In this document: piece by piece, positions 18,301 through 26,552 of the stretch | Position numbering within the stretch: position 1 is the first letter of the stretch | How the letters are laid out: the number at the start of each line of letters is the position of its first letter | From: Mucilaginibacter dorajii | GTDB taxonomy: Bacteria; Bacteroidota; Bacteroidia; Sphingobacteriales; Sphingobacteriaceae | NCBI RefSeq assembly: GCF_024808255.1 | Contig: NZ_JANTYS010000019.1 | Location: 1-64,000, forward strand | Length of the DNA: 64,000 nucleotides | Reading direction: 5' to 3' | The notes under the pieces: model-generated | Seen by the model: the letters and a program-made list of their open reading frames with translations, nothing else | Told to the model about the DNA's origin: nothing | Databases searched by the model: none | Translations under genes and position numbers: made by a program

Positions 18301-19218
18301 AAACAGCACCGGGATCAAAATAATAATGGGAGCCCTTTTTTTACGGAAGTATAAACCTAAAAACAAAACAAGCGCAACCACGGTAGCACCCTGGGTAAGG
18401 GCGGTATCGCGGCGCAGCTGCAAGGCATTGCCATAATAAACCGCTGCCGAGCCAAAGTAGGTGGCTGTGGTTGCCCTTGTGCCTTTATGGCTTAGGCTAT
18501 CTATCAGTTGATCCAGCCCTTTTATTAAAAACCCGTTTTTCCCCGTGTTATTTGGCGGATAGGCCGGGGTAATAAACATCAGCAGGTTTTTATGATCTTT
18601 AGTAACCACGTAGTTATCATAAAGCTCAAAGTTTTTATCGTACTGTAATTGCTGTAATTTTTTCAGGGCGATAAAGGAAATGCCAACCGGATCATTACTG
18701 ATAATACTTTTGAGCGCAATTCCTGCCGGGGATGTTAATGTGCGGTAATCATAGGCCAGGGTTTGTTTTACCTTTTCCGGGCTAATGAGGGTATCAATGG
18801 TTTGATAATCTTTTTCATTAAGATAGATGGGCAGGCGCTGGCTAATGGTGCCAAACAGCTTCATCACCACATCATCATCAACCTTAAAATTGGTTTTACC
18901 AATGTAGGGTTTAAGCTTTTGGCCTACGTTGTTTGCAAACTCATCGGCAAAGCTTACCAGGCTATCGGGTTTGGCAGTGGCATTGCTATCTTTAAGCGCC
19001 ACCATGATCACCAGCTTATCTAAAAACTTGGAGTTTTGAAAAACTTCGTTTAGCTTGTTGATCTTTTTATCCTTTGGGATAACCTTGCTGATATCCTCCT
19101 CAAACTTTACCCGCGATGAAAAGTAGCCCAAAAACAAAAAGCAGCAAATAAACACGGTATAAAAAACAACCTTGTGCCGGGCAAAATAATGATATATGAG
19201 GATAAGGCCTTTTTCCAT
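15373..19218 (-). CDS. Trifunctional MMPL exporter/PlsC acyltransferase/methyltransferase
   Basis: A 1281-residue fusion with three modules. Residues ~1-830 form an MMPL/RND exporter with two membrane bundles and two periplasmic loops. Residues ~850-1060 form a lysophospholipid-type acyltransferase: the HX4D motif is in 'IANHQSFLDIL' near residue 905 and 'FPEGTRS' follows. Residues ~1080-1281 are a SAM methyltransferase with 'MLDIGCGYGF' near 1112 and 'TGIDYDEDKIEVA'. This fusion is characteristic of Bacteroidota flexirubin/aryl-polyene clusters. It may methylate the aryl head, attach a fatty acyl or lipid group, and export the pigment. It begins 11 nt after the end of the GT2 gene, so the two are one operon. 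Confidence 0.93.
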   Translation of the reverse strand: MEKGLILIYHYFARHKVVFYTVFICCFLFLGYFSSRVKFEEDISKVIPKDKKINKLNEVFQNSKFLDKLVIMVALKDSNATAKPDSLVSFADEFANNVGQKLKPYIGKTNFKVDDDVVMKLFGTISQRLPIYLNEKDYQTIDTLISPEKVKQTLAYDYRTLTSPAGIALKSIISNDPVGISFIALKKLQQLQYDKNFELYDNYVVTKDHKNLLMFITPAYPPNNTGKNGFLIKGLDQLIDSLSHKGTRATTATYFGSAAVYYGNALQLRRDTALTQGATVVALVLFLGLYFRKKRAPIIILIPVLFGSLFSLTAIYFLKGSISVIALGTGSVVLGIAINYSLHVFNHYRHTKSVEQVLKDLVMPLTVGSFTTIGGFLCLEFVESEMLKDLGLFAAFSLIGASICSLVFLPQFIATKKEQENHSFNQLSWIDKLASFNPEYNKYIVIGIMLLTGVFFYKANDVTFEFDVAKMNYMPPALQLSQNKLNKINQYALQSVYLVSEGKTLDRALINNEKLAAQIEKLKQQNIVKRSSDVSSFIISDSLQKERVARWNAYWTTEKKQRLLATLEKEGKAQGFSTSAFEKFRTLLNTDFSHTNDDDVAEIRKSFLDNFINEYPSHSTVVTLVQTSPENKAAIYKAFENDPNVTVIDKQYLTNKLVQIINADFTSIAVMSSALVFIVLLLTYGRMELALVSFIPMAISWIWILGLMGIFGIGFNIVNIIISALIFGLGDDYSLYIMDGLLQEYKTGKKVLSSYKSSIFLSAITTITGLGVLIFAKHPALRSIAAISIIGILCVVIMSQILIPFLFNILIKNRTQKKQFPWTISGFAISIFAFTYFVTGCIILSLLGFLFKLNPFNKEKGKLVYHHIMARFSWSMIYIMGNVKKEIIDEHLVDFKNPSVIIANHQSFLDILILVMLNPRLILFTNNWVWNSPVFGAVVRMADYFPVTQGTEANIDLLAGRVKQGYSIVIFPEGTRSVDGDIKRFHKGAFYLAEQLGIDIQPILIHGTGYCMTKGDFLLKNGRITLKYLPRITPDNTDFGTGYSERTKAISKHFKAEYKQLCQQVEQPRYYREQLIYNYLYKGPILEWYMRIKVRFEKNYQPFHELLPLKGRMLDIGCGYGFMPYMLHFAAPGRNFTGIDYDEDKIEVANNNFNKDSLIRFEHADALHFEMEPYDAIIIADVLHYMQPDEQKLIMERCMNNLKPGGSIIIRDGNKDLKEKHRGTELTEFFSTKFVKFNKASRGLSFLSAQMVQQLAAANNMQCQIIDETKYTSNIIFVIKK

Positions 19219-19229
19219 TTACCGCGGGC

Positions 19230-20417
19230 TTACAGTGCAGCCGGTGACTTTTTTAATATTTTGAGCAGGGCATAAGTTACCAAACCCACCGTAAGCGAGG
19301 CCACCACGGCTAAAGTAAGACTGCCATAAATATACTGCTCCAGGTGCGCTCCTATAGTTCCAAAGATGTTAGCGTTAAATTCCATGGCGGTAACCCTATC
19401 GCCCATCCAGCGCTCGCCGGCCTTGTAGCTTAAAAATATAATGACCGGGATCATGGGTGGGATACTGATATGGGCCGAGAACACCACTAATGCTTTGTTC
19501 AGCTTAAATATGATGGATAAAAAGATAGCCACCATTAACTGGAAACCCCAGATGGGCACTATCCCCATAAAAACGCCAAAAGCTATGGATAAGGCTTTTA
19601 CCTCGTCGCTATCGTTGGGGTTATATAACGATGCTATTATCTTTTTACGTCCTTTTTTTTTTAGCAGGTTAAGGAAAAAGTCGCGCGGTTTGATCCATAC
19701 AAAAGCGATGATCACCAGGAAGGCGTTAAGCACACCAACCCGCGAAAAATCGGTAACGGGCCGAAAGTGCGATACCCGGGTCTCTTTAGGTGCATAGTAA
19801 ACCGTAACCGGTACCGAATCCATATGCACCCCGCGCCACGAAGCTCTTACAATCACCTCAATCTCAAACTCGTACTTTGCGGTGTGAAACTTCAATCCCT
19901 GTAACAGATACAATGGGTACAACCTGAAACCCGATTGGGTATCGGGGCAATGAATGCCCGTTTCTACCCAAAACCAAAAATTGGAGAATTTATGCCCGAA
20001 ACTGCTTTTGCCCGGCACAGCCGCCTGGTTCATATTGCGGGAACCAATAATGATGGCATCGCGTACGTTTTCAAGCTTATCTAAAAACGCGGGGATATCC
20101 TTGGCAAAGTGCTGCCCGTCAGAATCAATGGTAATAGCGTACTGGTAACCCTTTTTCATCGCGTAAGCAAATGCCTGGCGCAACGCCCAGCCTTTACCTA
20201 TATTTTGGGGATAACTGATGAACTGCACAGCAGGGAAAGTTTTCACAATTACCTCAGTATCATCGGTTGAGCCATCATTTACCACAATAATATGGTTGCT
20301 ATAGACCGATACATCGTTAATTACGCCGGCCAGGGTAAGGTGGTTATTATAGGTAGGAATAATTACACATACCTGCAATTCATCAAACCGTTTACTTACT
20401 AAGTCTGCACTGTTCAT
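19230..20417 (-). CDS. Glycosyltransferase family 2 fused to DUF2062
   Basis: A 395-residue protein. Residues ~12-245 are a GT-A glycosyltransferase family 2 domain: 'CVIIPTYNNHLTLAGV', the nucleotide-sugar 'VVNDGSTDDTE', and the metal-binding DxD-type 'TIDSDGQH'. Residues ~265-390 are a DUF2062 membrane domain with three hydrophobic segments ('FGVFMGIVPIWGFQLMVAI'). The family includes dolichol-phosphate-sugar-like enzymes. Its place at the head of the minus-strand operon with the MMPL/acyltransferase/methyltransferase fusion suggests a role in building the glycolipid-like anchor or headgroup of the pigment. The next gene upstream (20604) is divergent. Confidence 0.9.
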   Translation of the reverse strand: MNSADLVSKRFDELQVCVIIPTYNNHLTLAGVINDVSVYSNHIIVVNDGSTDDTEVIVKTFPAVQFISYPQNIGKGWALRQAFAYAMKKGYQYAITIDSDGQHFAKDIPAFLDKLENVRDAIIIGSRNMNQAAVPGKSSFGHKFSNFWFWVETGIHCPDTQSGFRLYPLYLLQGLKFHTAKYEFEIEVIVRASWRGVHMDSVPVTVYYAPKETRVSHFRPVTDFSRVGVLNAFLVIIAFVWIKPRDFFLNLLKKKGRKKIIASLYNPNDSDEVKALSIAFGVFMGIVPIWGFQLMVAIFLSIIFKLNKALVVFSAHISIPPMIPVIIFLSYKAGERWMGDRVTAMEFNANIFGTIGAHLEQYIYGSLTLAVVASLTVGLVTYALLKILKKSPAAL

Positions 20418-20603
20418 TAATTACCCTTAATTGTTACCAATTTAAAAACCACATTTTTCGACATAACAAAATTAGTGTTTTATCTGATGAGTGCGAGGTA
20501 TTCATTTACTTTTTGATGATCGCGGGGGGTGTTAATTAATAATTAAGCACTTTCGTGATTTGGCACGGCGCTTGCCTTATAGGTACATATAAAAGAAAAG
20601 CAT

Positions 20604-21023
20604 ATGAAAGCCCTGATAGTGTTGATAATGGTAAGCCTTTTCCTGAGCAGCTGCAATTTGAGCGAAAGCGATACGGCTGTTAGTATAGAAGTTAATAATA
20701 GCCTTAAAGGTGTGGAGATTACCCAGGCTACAGATAAATACGACCAGAGCCAGGGCTTGTTCCACATCCGAGCAACCATCAGGCGTACCGGTCGGCAGCA
20801 TATTGGTAACCTACAGTTAAAAGCCGACTACTACGATGCCATTGGCAACAAACTGGCCGAATCAAAAGTTGACCCCGAAAATGAAATTAAACCCGGCGAC
20901 AGCGACGATGTGGAAACCACCTACCTGTTCCCAACCGTAGCCGACCTGCCAGCCCGGGTGGTGCTCTCTGCCAATGACGATTCCCTGAACGAAGCCGCTC
21001 TGCGCATTGAAAGTGCCCGGTAA
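20604..21023 (+). CDS. Small predicted lipoprotein, unknown
   Basis: A 139-residue protein with a signal peptide ending in a lipobox 'LFLSSC' and Cys near residue 17, so it should be lipidated and exported. The mature part is beta-rich and acidic, with 'LFHIRATIRRTG' and 'ADYYDAIGNKLAES' resembling FxLYD-type immunoglobulin-like domains, but I cannot assign a family firmly. It has an AAAGAAAAG stretch just before the ATG. It lies between the two divergent halves of the pigment cluster and may or may not belong to it. Confidence 0.75.
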   Translation: MKALIVLIMVSLFLSSCNLSESDTAVSIEVNNSLKGVEITQATDKYDQSQGLFHIRATIRRTGRQHIGNLQLKADYYDAIGNKLAESKVDPENEIKPGDSDDVETTYLFPTVADLPARVVLSANDDSLNEAALRIESAR

Positions 21024-21487
21024 GCGTTCGTCACCCTACCTCGTTCTGAAATAGGTTTACTTTTATTGATTAGTACTGTGGTTGGTTTACACTAATTTTA
21101 ACCATTATTGAAGTAAGTGACTGATAGAGAAGCTTCAAAGTGTTCCACCGGTTTCATTTTTGAAAAAACGCAACTTGCTGATTACTGATAGAAATGTGTT
21201 CCAAAGCGTTCCACGTGTTCCACCCGTTCCGGTGGAACACCGTTGAAGTTGCATTGGTAATTAGCAAACAAAAAGCCCCGGTTTATTTTTCCTCATACTC
21301 CCTTTCCTTAATTAACAACCAGCAATAAAAAAATTCTAATCCGTTTGTAACCTTATCGGGATGGCTCTCGTCAATATTGCATCAAATATTAACCGTTTTT
21401 TTGAAAATTTTATCCTATTTTCGGACGTTTTTTGGGTGAATTTTTATTGAAATTTACCGGTTTTTATCTAAATATAATTTATAGTTC
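21024..21487. other. Intergenic region upstream of the pigment operon
   Basis: This 464-bp AT-rich region has no gene I can support. It holds repeated 'tgttcca' units at about 21141-21238, ending in the 22-bp palindromic core at 21217-21238 (listed separately). The promoter of the TAL operon must lie between about 21250 and 21487. A loose TTG (21446-21448) with 'taaatata' 19 bp on could be it, but the match to the Bacteroidota consensus is poor. Confidence 0.45.
21217..21238. repeat. 22-bp 'gttccaccc' palindromic repeat, copy 1
   Basis: The core reads 'gttccacc', then 'cgttcc', then 'ggtggaac': an 8-bp inverted repeat with a 6-nt loop. An identical 22-bp copy is at 50009-50030. In both places it is preceded by more 'tgttcca' units in the same direction. 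Confidence 0.8.
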
Positions 21488-23056
21488 ATGATACATATAG
21501 GGGGGCGGTATCTTACTGCCGATGATTTTTCCAAAATCCTGTTTGATGGGGAAGAAATTGGTTTAGATGCATCGGTTGTAAAGAATGTGGAGGTTAATTA
21601 CCAGTTTTTGCAGGGCTTCTCCTCCAACAAACTGATATATGGTATCAACACTGGTTTTGGGCCAATGGCGCAATACAAAGTAAGTGAAGAAAATCTGCTG
21701 CAGCTGCAATATAACCTCATCCGCAGTCATGCTTCGGGTGGTGGCAATTTAATGCAGCCCCTGTTAGTTAAGGCTTTAATGATAGCCCGTCTCAATAGTT
21801 TTGTACAGGCCCGTTCCGGCGTACATATCGATCTGCCTAAATTATTGGTTGATTTGATCAATAAAAACGTAGCTCCCAACGTATTTGAACACGGCGGCGT
21901 AGGCGCATCCGGCGATCTTGTACAGTTAGCTCACCTGGCTTTAGTACTCATTGGCGAAGGCGAACTAAGCTACAAAGGCGAACAGCATGCTACAGAAGAT
22001 GTATTTAAAGAGCTTGGCATAGAGCCGCTTATCATTAAGATACGGGAAGGTTTGGCTATCATCAACGGCACATCGGCCATGACCGGAATTGGTATGATGA
22101 ACATCATCCAGGCAAAAAAACTGTTAGAATGGTCGGTAGTATTATCGGCCATGATGAACGAAGTGGTGCAGGCTTATGATGATCATTACTCTTATGAACT
22201 CAATGCTGTAAAACACCACAGGGGCCAAAACGAAGTTGCCGCCATTATGCGCGATGTACTTACCGGTAGCAAAATGATCCGCGACCGCTCCGAGCATTTG
22301 TACAACCCCGATAACCTTAACCAGGAAGTGTTTTTAGATAAAGTACAGGAATACTACTCGTTACGTTGCGTAACACAAGTGTTGGGCCCCGTTTATGATA
22401 CCATTTTTGAAGTAGAGCGCGTAGTTACCGATGAGCTTAACTCGGTGAATGACAACCCGGTTATAGACCACGAGAATAAAAACATCTTCCACGGCGGCAA
22501 TTTCCATGGCGACTATGTTTCGCTGGCTATGGATAAGCTAAAAATAGCCATCACCAAGCTGTGTATGCTGTCTGAAAGGCAGCTTAACTATATCCTTAAC
22601 GATAAGCTGAACCACAAATTCCCGCCGTTTGTGAACCTTGGTGTGCTGGGCTTTAACTTCGGGATGCAGGGCATGCAGTTTACGGCTACATCAACCACGG
22701 CCGAAAATCAGACCTTAGCGTACCCTATGTACCTGCACAGCATCCCCAATAATAATGATAACCAGGACATTGTGAGTATGGGCTGCAACGCGGCGCTCAT
22801 CACCAAAAAAGTGATTGATAATACTTTTGAGGTTCTGGCTATTCAAATGATGTCGGTGCTGCAGGCTATTGATCACCTGGATTGCTCAGAGAAGCTATCG
22901 CCGACAACACACCTGGTGTATACCGATCTGAGAGCCATATTCCTTAAGTTTGTGGAGGATGCCCCTAAGTATAAAGACCTGGCAAGGGTTAAACAATACT
23001 TCGAAAAATCGGAGCATGTTCACCTGATCAAGAAGAGAAACTCGGCCGTATTATAG
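21488..23056 (+). CDS. Tyrosine ammonia-lyase (HAL/PAL family)
   Basis: A 522-residue aromatic amino acid ammonia-lyase that removes ammonia from an aromatic amino acid through the MIO cofactor. The MIO tripeptide Ala140-Ser141-Gly142 is in 'GGVGASGDLVQLAHL'; 'YGINTGFGPM' carries the catalytic Tyr loop. The protein strongly resembles the Flavobacterium tyrosine ammonia-lyase used for flexirubin, including 'QLQYNLIRSH' at the substrate-selectivity position and 'SIPNNNDNQDIVSMG'. I therefore infer L-tyrosine to 4-coumarate, the aryl starter of the polyene, rather than histidine degradation; no hut genes are nearby. It heads the plus-strand pigment operon, 32 bp before the ketoreductase. Confidence 0.92.
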   Translation: MIHIGGRYLTADDFSKILFDGEEIGLDASVVKNVEVNYQFLQGFSSNKLIYGINTGFGPMAQYKVSEENLLQLQYNLIRSHASGGGNLMQPLLVKALMIARLNSFVQARSGVHIDLPKLLVDLINKNVAPNVFEHGGVGASGDLVQLAHLALVLIGEGELSYKGEQHATEDVFKELGIEPLIIKIREGLAIINGTSAMTGIGMMNIIQAKKLLEWSVVLSAMMNEVVQAYDDHYSYELNAVKHHRGQNEVAAIMRDVLTGSKMIRDRSEHLYNPDNLNQEVFLDKVQEYYSLRCVTQVLGPVYDTIFEVERVVTDELNSVNDNPVIDHENKNIFHGGNFHGDYVSLAMDKLKIAITKLCMLSERQLNYILNDKLNHKFPPFVNLGVLGFNFGMQGMQFTATSTTAENQTLAYPMYLHSIPNNNDNQDIVSMGCNAALITKKVIDNTFEVLAIQMMSVLQAIDHLDCSEKLSPTTHLVYTDLRAIFLKFVEDAPKYKDLARVKQYFEKSEHVHLIKKRNSAVL

Positions 23057-23088
23057 TTTTTAGCATTCAATATTTTAGCAGATAACAT

Positions 23089-23817
23089 ATGAAATGTGCA
23101 TTAGTGACAGGCGGATCAAGAGGGATAGGCAAGGCAATTTGTCATAAACTGGGTTCAATGGGCTATTATGTATTGGTAAACTACAAAAGCAACCAAACCG
23201 AAGCCGAAAACACCTTAGCCACCATTAAAGAAAATGGCGGAGACGGCGAGATCATCAAATTTGATGTAGCCGCAAAGGAAGATATCCGCACCGTTTTAGG
23301 TGGCTGGATTGAGGCCAATACAGAAAAATATATTGAAGTGCTGGTAAACAATGCCGGCATTAAAGACGATACCCTGATGATGTGGATGAAGGATGAGCAG
23401 TGGGACAGCGTTTTAAATACTAGCCTGGGCGGTTTCTTTTACGTAACCCAGGTGGTGTTAAACAGTATGCTGGTAAAAAAATTCGGTCGCATAATTAATG
23501 TGGTATCACTATCAGGCTTAAAAGGCTTGCCCGGGCAGGTTAACTACTCGGCTGCAAAAGCCGGCGTTATTGGGGCAACCAAAGCCCTGGCGCAGGAAGT
23601 TGCCCGGCGCGGTGTTACGGTTAACGCCGTGGCTCCTGGTTTTATCCGTACCGATATGACCGAAGCCCTTGATGAAAAAGAACTTAAAGCAATGATCCCT
23701 ATTAAACGGTTCGGTACTCCCGAAGAGGTAGCGGCCGTAGTGGGCTTTTTAGCATCGCCCGAGGCCTCCTACATCACTGCCGAGGTAATTTCTGTTAATG
23801 GAGGCCTGTATTCCTAA
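23089..23817 (+). CDS. 3-oxoacyl-ACP reductase, FabG-like
   Basis: A 242-residue SDR ketoreductase with an intact active site: 'VTGGSRGIGKAI' (residues 6-17) for NADPH, 'LVNNAG' near 85-90, Ser140 in 'VVSLSG', Tyr153 and Lys157 in 'NYSAAKAG'. It would reduce the beta-keto group after each condensation on the ACP-bound polyene (ApeQ-like role). The contrast with the SDR at 5516, which lost these residues, is clear. It lies 32 bp after the TAL gene and 102 bp before the ketosynthase gene in the same direction. Confidence 0.92.
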   Translation: MKCALVTGGSRGIGKAICHKLGSMGYYVLVNYKSNQTEAENTLATIKENGGDGEIIKFDVAAKEDIRTVLGGWIEANTEKYIEVLVNNAGIKDDTLMMWMKDEQWDSVLNTSLGGFFYVTQVVLNSMLVKKFGRIINVVSLSGLKGLPGQVNYSAAKAGVIGATKALAQEVARRGVTVNAVAPGFIRTDMTEALDEKELKAMIPIKRFGTPEEVAAVVGFLASPEASYITAEVISVNGGLYS

Positions 23818-23919
23818 TTAATTGTTTATTCACAAAAGCATCATTTTAAAATTTCAATCGTTAAGTAATTTTAATTAGTTTTAAAAGTATTTGTAATTGA
23901 TTAAGCCGCTAATAGTGTT

Positions 23920-25143
23920 ATGAACAGAGTTGTGATTACGGGAATGGGTATTTACTCGTGTATAGGCAAAAACCTTAACGATGTAAGAGATTCGCTATTC
24001 CAGGGCCGGTCGGGAATATTATTAGATACACAGCGTAAAGAGTTCGGTTACCGTTCTGGCTTAACCGGTTTTGTTGAAAGGCCCAACCTGAAAGAAAAGC
24101 TCGACAGAAGAGCACGCATCATGCTACCCGAACAGGGAGAGTATGCCTATATGGCCACTATTGAAGCATTAGGGCAGGCCGGGATAGATATGGATTATCT
24201 CGATCAGAACGAAGTTGGTGTGCTTTACGGCAACGATAGTTCTGCCAAGCCTGTGATAGAATGTATTGACACCATCCGTTTAAAAAAAGATACCATGCTG
24301 GTAGGCTCAGGGGCGGTTTTTCAAACCATGAACTCCACCGTGAGCATGAACCTGGCCACCATATTTAAATTAAAAGGCATTAACCTAACCGTTAGCGCGG
24401 CCTGCGCCAGCGGCTCACATGCCATTGGCCTGGGTTATCACCTAATAAAAAGCGGCTTACAGGAAGGTATCATATGCGGTGGTGCGCAGGAGCTTAACCA
24501 TTTTTCGATGGGGAGTTTCGATGCTCTTTCGGCATTCTCTATACATGAGGCGCATCCAACCAAAGCGTCACGTCCGTTTGATCGCAGCCGGGATGGCCTT
24601 GTGCCCAGCGGAGGGGCTGCAACCGTAATTTTAGAAAGCCTTGAATCGGCACAACGCCGTGGAGCTGCCATTTTAGGAGAGGTTGTTGGCTACGGCTTTT
24701 CATCAAATGGTGGTCATATCTCAAACCCAACTGTTGGCGGCCCCGTACGTTCTTTAGCTATGGCTTTAAGAGACGCGGGTATGAGTGCTGCGGATATAGA
24801 TTATATTAACGCCCATGCCACCTCAACACCTGCCGGCGATGCCAGTGAAGCTAAAGCTATCCACGAGGTTTTTGGATCAAGCAAACCACTGGTTAGCTCA
24901 ACCAAATCAATGACCGGGCATGAATGCTGGATGGCTGGTGCCAGCGAGATAGTGTACTCTATGTTAATGCTGCAAAACTCGTTCATCGCACCAAACATTA
25001 ACTTCGAGACGCCTGATGAGGATTCTGAAAAGTTAAACATCGCCACCAAAACAATTGAGCAAAACATCGATGTGTTTTTATCAAATTCTTTTGGGTTTGG
25101 TGGCACCAACTCGTCCCTGATCATAAAAAAATATATTGATTAA
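23920..25143 (+). CDS. Beta-ketoacyl-ACP synthase, FabF-like
   Basis: A 407-residue ketosynthase that condenses malonyl-ACP with the growing chain. The catalytic triad is complete: Cys162 in 'VSAACASGSHA', His in 'INAHATSTPAGD' and His in 'KSMTGHECWMAGA'. 'GFGGTNSSLI' near the C-terminus is also conserved. It may start the chain from the 4-coumaroyl unit or extend it. It is followed after 18 bp by an ACP gene. The window holds two further intact ketosynthases (35930, 37723) and a Cys-less homologue (38930), so initiation and extension are probably divided among them. Confidence 0.93.
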   Translation: MNRVVITGMGIYSCIGKNLNDVRDSLFQGRSGILLDTQRKEFGYRSGLTGFVERPNLKEKLDRRARIMLPEQGEYAYMATIEALGQAGIDMDYLDQNEVGVLYGNDSSAKPVIECIDTIRLKKDTMLVGSGAVFQTMNSTVSMNLATIFKLKGINLTVSAACASGSHAIGLGYHLIKSGLQEGIICGGAQELNHFSMGSFDALSAFSIHEAHPTKASRPFDRSRDGLVPSGGAATVILESLESAQRRGAAILGEVVGYGFSSNGGHISNPTVGGPVRSLAMALRDAGMSAADIDYINAHATSTPAGDASEAKAIHEVFGSSKPLVSSTKSMTGHECWMAGASEIVYSMLMLQNSFIAPNINFETPDEDSEKLNIATKTIEQNIDVFLSNSFGFGGTNSSLIIKKYID

Positions 25144-25161
25144 CCTTATCTAAACCACCTT

Positions 25162-25419
25162 ATGCAATTTTCAGAAATCATAGCTAAAACCAATGAATTC
25201 CTGGCCGAAGAGTTCGAGATCGATATTACAAAGATCACACCCCAGGCCGTATTGAAAGACACACTTGAGCTTGATAGCCTTGATTATATTGACCTTGTGG
25301 TTGTAATTGAAAGTAATTTTAACTTTAAGGTACAGCCCGAGGATTTTGTGAACATTGTTACCTTCCAGGATTTTTACCTATATGTAGAAACCAAGGTGAA
25401 CGCCAAAGAACTTGTTTAA
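25162..25419 (+). CDS. Acyl carrier protein 1 of the pigment cluster
   Basis: An 85-residue acyl carrier protein. The phosphopantetheine site is Ser39 in 'LELDSLDYIDLVV'. It resembles the third ACP at 34760 very closely along its whole length, with the same 'VQPEDF', 'IVTFQDFY' and C-terminal 'KELV', so the two are paralogues from a recent duplication. The second ACP (27808) is different. It sits just after a ketosynthase and before a dehydratase gene. Confidence 0.93.
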   Translation: MQFSEIIAKTNEFLAEEFEIDITKITPQAVLKDTLELDSLDYIDLVVVIESNFNFKVQPEDFVNIVTFQDFYLYVETKVNAKELV

Positions 25420-25525
25420 CATTTGATATTAACGAACATAGTTCCGCTTGTATGTAATTGAGCGTTCTTCGTTCTGTATTTGATTAACCAGTAAGCCCTG
25501 CAAAGTTTTTAACGTTCTGCCACAT

Positions 25526-25948
25526 ATGTTTATCCCTCCTGCAAACACGCCCGACCTGATCCCACAAAAACACCCCTTTGTGATGATAGATCATTTGATT
25601 TATAGCGACGAAAATAGCAGCCGCACTACTTTTTGTGTGAAAGCAGATAATGTTTTGGTTGAAGATGGTGAATTTGGCGAATGTGGATTGGTTGAAAACA
25701 TAGCGCAAACGGCGGCGGCAAGGGCCGGTTACATTGCTTTAAACGAAACAAAAGCCGATGCGATTGGCTATATCGGTGCCATTAAAAACCTTGAAGTGTT
25801 TGGGTTGCCCCAAATAAATGATATCTTAGAAACTGAAATTATTATTGATAATCAAATATTTGATGTTACGCTGATATCTGGCAAGGTAAAACGCGGTGAT
25901 GAAATATTGGCCCGGTGCCAGATGAAAGTTTTTGTAATTCAACAATAA
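25526..25948 (+). CDS. FabZ/ApeP-like 3-hydroxyacyl-ACP dehydratase
   Basis: A 140-residue hotdog-fold protein. 'DLIPQKHPFVMIDHLIY' matches the N-terminal signature of FabZ-like and aryl-polyene ApeP-like dehydratases, with His in the 'KHPF' position, and 'GLVENIAQTAAARAGY' carries the acidic catalytic residue on the central helix. It would remove water to create each trans double bond. A second, shorter dehydratase is at 29681. The gene follows the first ACP by about 106 bp and precedes the thioesterase gene. Confidence 0.85.
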   Translation: MFIPPANTPDLIPQKHPFVMIDHLIYSDENSSRTTFCVKADNVLVEDGEFGECGLVENIAQTAAARAGYIALNETKADAIGYIGAIKNLEVFGLPQINDILETEIIIDNQIFDVTLISGKVKRGDEILARCQMKVFVIQQ

Positions 25949-26020
25949 TAAGTTAACCTGGATCTTTTATAATTATATACTTAGTACCGGGGTTAATTCC
26001 TGGTTATCAAATAAACAACA

Positions 26021-26446
26021 TTGCAGAAAACACTGAAGCACGCCACAGAAATAATCGTAAAATTTAGCGAGGTAGACTCATTGGGTATTGTGTGGCATGG
26101 GCACTATGTACGTTATTTTGAAGATGGCCGCGAGGCTTTTGGTAAAGCTTTTGGTATAGACTACCTCACTGTTTACAATAATGAGTATGTTACACCAATT
26201 GTAAGTATTGACTGCAAATACAAACAGGTTTTGCGGTACGGCGATAGTGTAATTATTGAAACCGAATACATACCAAGCGAAGCCGCGCGCCTTAATTTTA
26301 ATTATCGCTTATTAAACGCGGCAACGGGCGAGGTAGTAGTTACGGCATCAACAGTGCAGGTTTTTTTAAGCCGCGATAATTTTGTACTGCAGCTAACCAA
26401 TCCGCCTTTTTTTGAGGAGTGGAAAAAGAAACATTCTTTAGCTTAA
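26021..26446 (+). CDS. 4-hydroxybenzoyl-CoA thioesterase-like hotdog protein
   Basis: A 141-residue hotdog-fold acyl thioesterase of the YbgC/4HBT type. The signature Asp is in 'FSEVDSLGIVWHGHYVRYFE', the usual catalytic position. It could release the polyene from its ACP or clear wrong acyl groups, like ApeK in aryl-polyene systems. The start codon used is TTG; there is no better ATG in frame nearby, and the hotdog domain begins right after it. It is read in the same direction as its neighbours. Confidence 0.85.
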   Translation: MQKTLKHATEIIVKFSEVDSLGIVWHGHYVRYFEDGREAFGKAFGIDYLTVYNNEYVTPIVSIDCKYKQVLRYGDSVIIETEYIPSEAARLNFNYRLLNAATGEVVVTASTVQVFLSRDNFVLQLTNPPFFEEWKKKHSLA

Positions 26447-26552
26447 GTGGTATTTTTAGGAAGTAGGCAAGGCTCGACAGAAACAATAATAAAATTAACG
26501 CTTAAGGCAATGCAAAGCCCGGGCAGTACTCATAACACCAGAATTTAAATAG

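Noticed and set aside
21141..21238. CRISPR array or plasmid origin from the repeated 'tgttcca' units
   Set aside because: Units are short, irregularly spaced and lack spacers; no replication or cas gene is nearby.
21488..23056. Histidine ammonia-lyase (histidine utilisation)
   Set aside because: The enzyme resembles the Flavobacterium tyrosine ammonia-lyase and sits with polyene genes; no urocanase or other hut genes are present.
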